From Krasilnikovozyma curviuscula (Eukaryota; Basidiomycota; Tremellomycetes; Cystofilobasidiales; Mrakiaceae), in assembly GCA_014825775.1 (NCBI GenBank), contig MVAQ01000276.1:1-25261 (forward strand): DNA of 25,261 nt, in the 5' to 3' direction. The number at the start of each line of letters is the position of its first letter. Position 1 is the first letter of the stretch. The position numbers and the translations under genes were made by a program. The notes beneath the pieces were generated by a model. It saw only the letters and a program-made list of their open reading frames with translations, was not told where the DNA came from and ran no database searches. Shown piece by piece: positions 21,739-25,261 of the stretch.

Positions 21739-22690
21739 TTAAGAAGCAACTGGAGATGGAATCTATTTCAATTCAGAAAGAGAAATAGAATCAACGAATG
21801 CCGCCATGCAGGCGCAAATCGACCAAAGAGAAGGAACGTACAACATCAGCCGTTGCTGGACGCTTCGACTTGTAATCCTTGATTGCTGCTTTGATAGCGT
21901 CCTCAGCTAGCATAGAGCAGTGTAACTGTTGAATGATAAAACAGAGTGAGCGAGGGTTCCGGAGGGCCGTCACCAGCGTGGGTTTGGGAAGCTCGTGGCC
22001 GCCGAGGAAAGGAAACCAACACCGTCGGACATGACCCATGTCCTATGGATCTTTTCGACGCAGAAGTGAAGAAGTGGCTTACCTTGACGGGAGGCAAGCA
22101 GAGCTCCTTCGCGATGACAGCGTTGTTGACAGCGCCAGCTTGCTCCAGGTTCATACCGTTTACTCGTTCAGTGACGAATGAAGAAGAAGCAATAGCCGAT
22201 CCACATCCAAAGGTCTTGAACTTGACATCAACAATTTTACCAGTCTTGTCGTCGACCTTGATCTGCAGCTTCATAACATCGCCACAGGCTGACATGAGGA
22301 AGTCAGCTTCAGCTCGAACACCGGTAGCGATATGTTTCTGCTCACCTGGGGCACCGACAAGACCAGTTCCAACAGAGATATCGTTCTTGTTCATCGAACC
22401 AACCTGTAGATTACAAAGTTTCGACGGATGGTATCAGCATGACGCTTCTAATCACTCGAATTGAATAAAATTCGCTGTTGTAAAGACAACCCCTCCTAGA
22501 GAATCCAGTTGAAAGACAAAACACCCACATTTCGAGGATTGTTGTAGTGGTCCAAGACAGAATCGTGGTATCCTCTGTTCAGCGCGAGGGGAGCGATTCT
22601 CGAGGCAGGGGCTGGTCTTCCTGCTGAGAAGACGGCTGATCTTGAGAGAGAGGTACCTAAAGTGGCTCTGGATAACGCAGTTCGAATCAT
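21739..22690 (-). CDS. ISU1: Mitochondrial iron-sulfur cluster assembly scaffold Isu1
   Basis: Five exons close to 177 residues: 22690-22529, 22403-22346, 22288-22083, 21925-21842 and 21762-21739. The first about 45 residues form an Arg/Ser/Ala presequence (MIRTALSRATLGTSLSRSA). The mature part begins RGYHDSVLDHYNNPRNVGS and holds the three cluster-binding cysteines Cys75 (ACGD, with Asp77), Cys102 (TFGCGSAIASSS) and Cys145 (LHCSMLAED), plus the Hsp70-binding LPPVK motif (138-142). The protein receives sulfur from the Nfs1 desulfurase and iron to build [2Fe-2S] clusters in the matrix. A 24-nt last coding exon gives the tail IPSPVAS; without that splice the frame would add 14 unrelated residues. 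Length matches fungal Isu proteins. Confidence 0.97.
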
Positions 22691-22883
22691 ATTTGAATGA
22701 GATTTGATTTGGATCGTTGTCGTTTGAAGACGGGCTGTCCGATTTCAAGTTCGGATATCGTTCGCACGCACCAGCCATAGACCTGAATTTTCCAGATTTG
22801 AATAAATCAGCACAACGCCAGCGAGACCTCAAGAGAATAAAAGCTCTGCACTCCTGGCAGCCTGTAAGAAAACAATAGAGCGA
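22691..22883. promoter_or_regulatory. Short divergent promoter region, ISU1 / pseudouridine synthase
   Basis: Only 193 bp separate the ATGs of two divergent genes, so the 5' UTRs and core promoters must be compact or overlap. No clear TATA or CCAAT box is seen. Confidence 0.6.
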
Positions 22884-24963
22884 ATGAGCTCCAAAATCAT
22901 ACCGAACGGTGAAAATCCAGCTTTGCGATATGTGACACCGTACTACTTCGCCTATTCAACGTTTGCCAAACGAAGATGGGTGGGGAGAGAGCTACTAGAA
23001 GTCATTTCAACAGAGTACAGAGACAGGAGTATCGAATACTATGTGAGTTGCCGTGCTTTGACCTACAAAATTTATCCGGCGCTGGTGTTGAAGCTAAGAC
23101 CATTGCCCTTACTAAAAAGCGACATGCTGTTGATGCTGGTGTGACGACCATCAATGGGAAAATAGCAACAGCTCATCAAGTTTTGAAGGAAGGTAACAGG
23201 ATCAGGTGCGTCCTTTGTTGTTTGTCTTGTATGAAAGTAGACACACGACCTCTTTTCGCTCTTCAGAAACCTGGTCCATAGGCACGAACCACCGATATCC
23301 TCTCACCCAATTGATATTGTCTATCGCTCGCCTGACAACAACTTCATCGTGATCGATAAACCTGGTGGGATGCCCGTCCACCCTACAGGCCGCTATACAA
23401 AACACTCAGCGACTTGGATTCTCGAGAACGAGTTTGGTGTTGAGAAAGCATTCAGTGAGTCGTTTTTCCTTCACGCAACGTGAAAAAGAATTCTAATTAA
23501 ACCTGAACGTCATTGCGACACTTCGCCCTATTTCAGCTGTCAACCGCCTGGATCGCCTAACATCGGGTCTAATGTTCATTGCCTTGAACTCAAAAACAGC
23601 TGGTAGTATATCAGACCAGTTTATTGCGGGTACGGTCCACAAGGAATATGTTGCGAGAGTTCGAGGTGAATTTCCAGAGTAAGTCTCTCTATTTGGTCCC
23701 CTTTAGACTGTCCTTGAGACTACTTCTATCCGCAGTCAATCTTACTTTCAACTCTACTTATAATTGCTCGTTTAGAGGTGATATTATCTGTGATCAGCCT
23801 ATGATTACGGTCGATAAACAAACCGGCCTGGTCATCATCACTCCGGAAGGTAAACCAGCTATAACAAAGTTTAAGCGGATGTTCTACGACAAGGAAAGAG
23901 ATGAGAGCGTTGTTTCTTGCTGGCCTCAGACGGGTCGAAGTAAGTAAACACCAGGCGCCCCGGTGATCATCGCATTAATCTGACTTTCTAATCCCTCCCT
24001 GTCGCAACAGCTCATCAGATTCGAGTTCATCTCCAGTATCTAGGTCATGCCATTCCGAACGATCCTCTTTATGCTTTGAAGTCAGTCTGGGAAGGTGTCG
24101 GTATCGAAGGCTCCTACGGAAAGGGAGGTGTGGATCTCACACCAGCAAGTCACACAATCAGCCTACCTGACTACGCCCCACCAACAGGACACGCTGCTGC
24201 ATCAACATCCTCCCTTTTAGGTACGCCAGTGACGTCTGAGCCGGGAAGCCCGGCGGTAGAGCTTGATTCCAAGGGCGCCAATGAAAACCAGGACGATTTT
24301 CTGAAGCGGATGAAGCATGGGGAGTCGCTTAAGGGAAAGTTGCTGCCGAGGGAGACAGGGGAGGATATCGGTTCAAGTAGTCCAATCAGGTTGAGTTTAG
24401 AAGCGAGGGAATTGATTAGAAAGCTTAGGAGGATGAAGGATGAAGCAGATGATTGGTCGAGGTCAGCCTTCAAATTCACCAACTGCAATCTGTCTCCATT
24501 TGATGTCACGTTTCTGATACGGCTATTTTTACTCTCCAGATACAAAGACATTGTACTTTATACAGAAGAAGAATCGACTCTCGTCCCAGGTGGTCCGCCA
24601 CCGCGCGAGTCGCTTGTGGAAACACTGCGTCGCAACACCGCCCAAATCATCACCCCACTCCTCGACACAGACATCTCAAATCAACCGATTCCTCAACCGC
24701 TCTTGCTTCCTTCAAAAGAAGACTCCAATGCCTTCATTGCTCCAGAAGGGTTCTGTCAGCGGTGCTTCATGCCTCTCCAAGCGGACCCCGATCCGGACAG
24801 TCTGTTCATTTATCTTCATGCGATGAGATATGTTACAGATTTAGGCGATTATGAGACGAGGACGCCGGTTTGGGCGACTAATGATTGGGATGGAAGGGTC
24901 GATCGGAGGGGGGTAGACAAGGCGGTAAGCAAGATGGAGGAGATGAGCTTGTCTAGAGGTTAG
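22884..24963 (+). CDS. RluA-family tRNA pseudouridine synthase (Pus9/Rib2-type)
   Basis: Seven exons close to 537 residues: 22884-23042, 23120-23205, 23267-23454, 23537-23678, 23776-23939, 24011-24461 and 24540-24963. An S4-like N-terminal part ([21 protein letters not shown]) precedes HRHEPPI and [16 protein letters not shown]. The catalytic motif is NRLDRLTSG with Asp150. Then come [25 protein letters not shown] and [24 protein letters not shown] variable insertion of about 120 residues rich in Ser, Pro, Lys and Glu follows, then a CxxC pair (Cys469, Cys472) with [10 protein letters not shown] near the C-terminus, as in the eukaryotic Pus9/Rib2 branch. Those enzymes make pseudouridine 32 in mitochondrial or cytosolic tRNA. 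No deaminase domain (present in yeast Rib2) is fused here and the N-terminus is not a clear presequence, so the compartment is open. Confidence 0.93.
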
Positions 24964-25231
24964 AAGAAAGGTGAAACCGAGAAGCGATGGTAGTCTTGCT
25001 GTAGAAGTAACCCTTAGCCCTCTCATGTTGTATTAACGTCAACAGGTGTCAGCCTTGCCAGCAACAAGATAAGATGAGCATTGTTATATGAAGGAAAGAA
25101 CGACGATACAGAAAACACCTTCCAAAATGCGAGGGTGAGTTTATTCAAAATTACGAAAGATCAGGTCATTAAGAAGGAGCAATTTGAATTACAAGCTGGC
25201 ATATTACACAAAGAATGCTATGCCGATGTTT
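24964..25231. other. Convergent 3' intergenic region
   Basis: These 268 bp follow the pseudouridine synthase stop and face the end of a minus-strand gene at the right edge. Only 3' UTR sequence is expected here. Confidence 0.5.
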
Positions 25232-25261
25232 TCAGCATCCTCCTCCTCCACCACAACCACC
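25232..25261 (-). CDS. C-terminal end of a Gly/Cys-rich protein (partial)
   Basis: On the minus strand the last 30 bases read nine codons, GGCGGGGGC, then a TGA. Gly/Cys tails like this occur at the end of several eukaryotic proteins, and a convergent gene would fit the spacing. With only nine codons this could be chance. Confidence 0.3.
   Translation of the reverse strand, partial: GGCGGGGGC

Noticed and set aside
21946..22464. 172-codon plus-strand open frame
   Set aside because: It is fully antisense to ISU1 exons, whose conserved residues fix the coding strand.

Overview
This window is nuclear DNA of an intron-rich fungus, most likely a basidiomycete. Ten protein genes can be modelled, and splicing them in frame requires about 70 introns, nearly all short (roughly 50-100 nt, GT-AG). 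Every protein with a recognisable family is a eukaryotic housekeeping or membrane protein. The order or genus cannot be fixed from the sequence. No rRNA, tRNA, transposon, virus-like or CRISPR element was seen.

Layout, left to right. 1-1397 (-): a Lys-rich/acidic protein that looks like a ribosome-biogenesis factor, running off the left edge. 2080-4104 (+): a seven-hydrophobic-segment membrane protein of unknown function. 4497-8356 (-): a 1012-residue ABCG-type half transporter with a Cys-rich, EGF-like extracellular N-terminus (yeast Adp1 type). 8357-10083: a gene-poor 1.7 kb gap with one tandem duplication. 10084-11213 (-): a membrane-anchored monothiol-type glutaredoxin (CPYS). 11558-14727 (-): a CLPTM1-family membrane protein in 16 exons. 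15121-16947 (+): an ALKBH1-type Fe(II)/2-oxoglutarate dioxygenase. 17195-19361 (-): flavocytochrome b2 (L-lactate:cytochrome c oxidoreductase). 20077-21494 (-): an unrecognised protein with a mitochondrial-type presequence and one membrane segment. 21739-22690 (-): the Fe-S scaffold ISU1. 22884-24963 (+): an RluA-family tRNA pseudouridine synthase. 25232-25261 (-): the Gly/Cys-rich tail of a further gene cut by the right edge.

Each complete gene was modelled by joining exons at GT-AG (twice GC-AG) sites until the phase closed and the family motifs lined up. All nine complete models give an uninterrupted frame from ATG to stop: 474, 1012, 319, 631, 426, 559, 373, 177 and 537 codons in map order. 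Individual splice sites may be off by a base where I indexed by hand.

The right third carries three mitochondrial genes in a row on the minus strand (cytochrome b2, the unknown inner-membrane candidate, ISU1). ISU1 shares a 193 bp divergent intergenic region with the pseudouridine synthase. I found no evidence for a novel mobile, defence or biosynthetic system. The best leads are the two uncharacterised membrane proteins, two GC-AG introns and several micro-exons.
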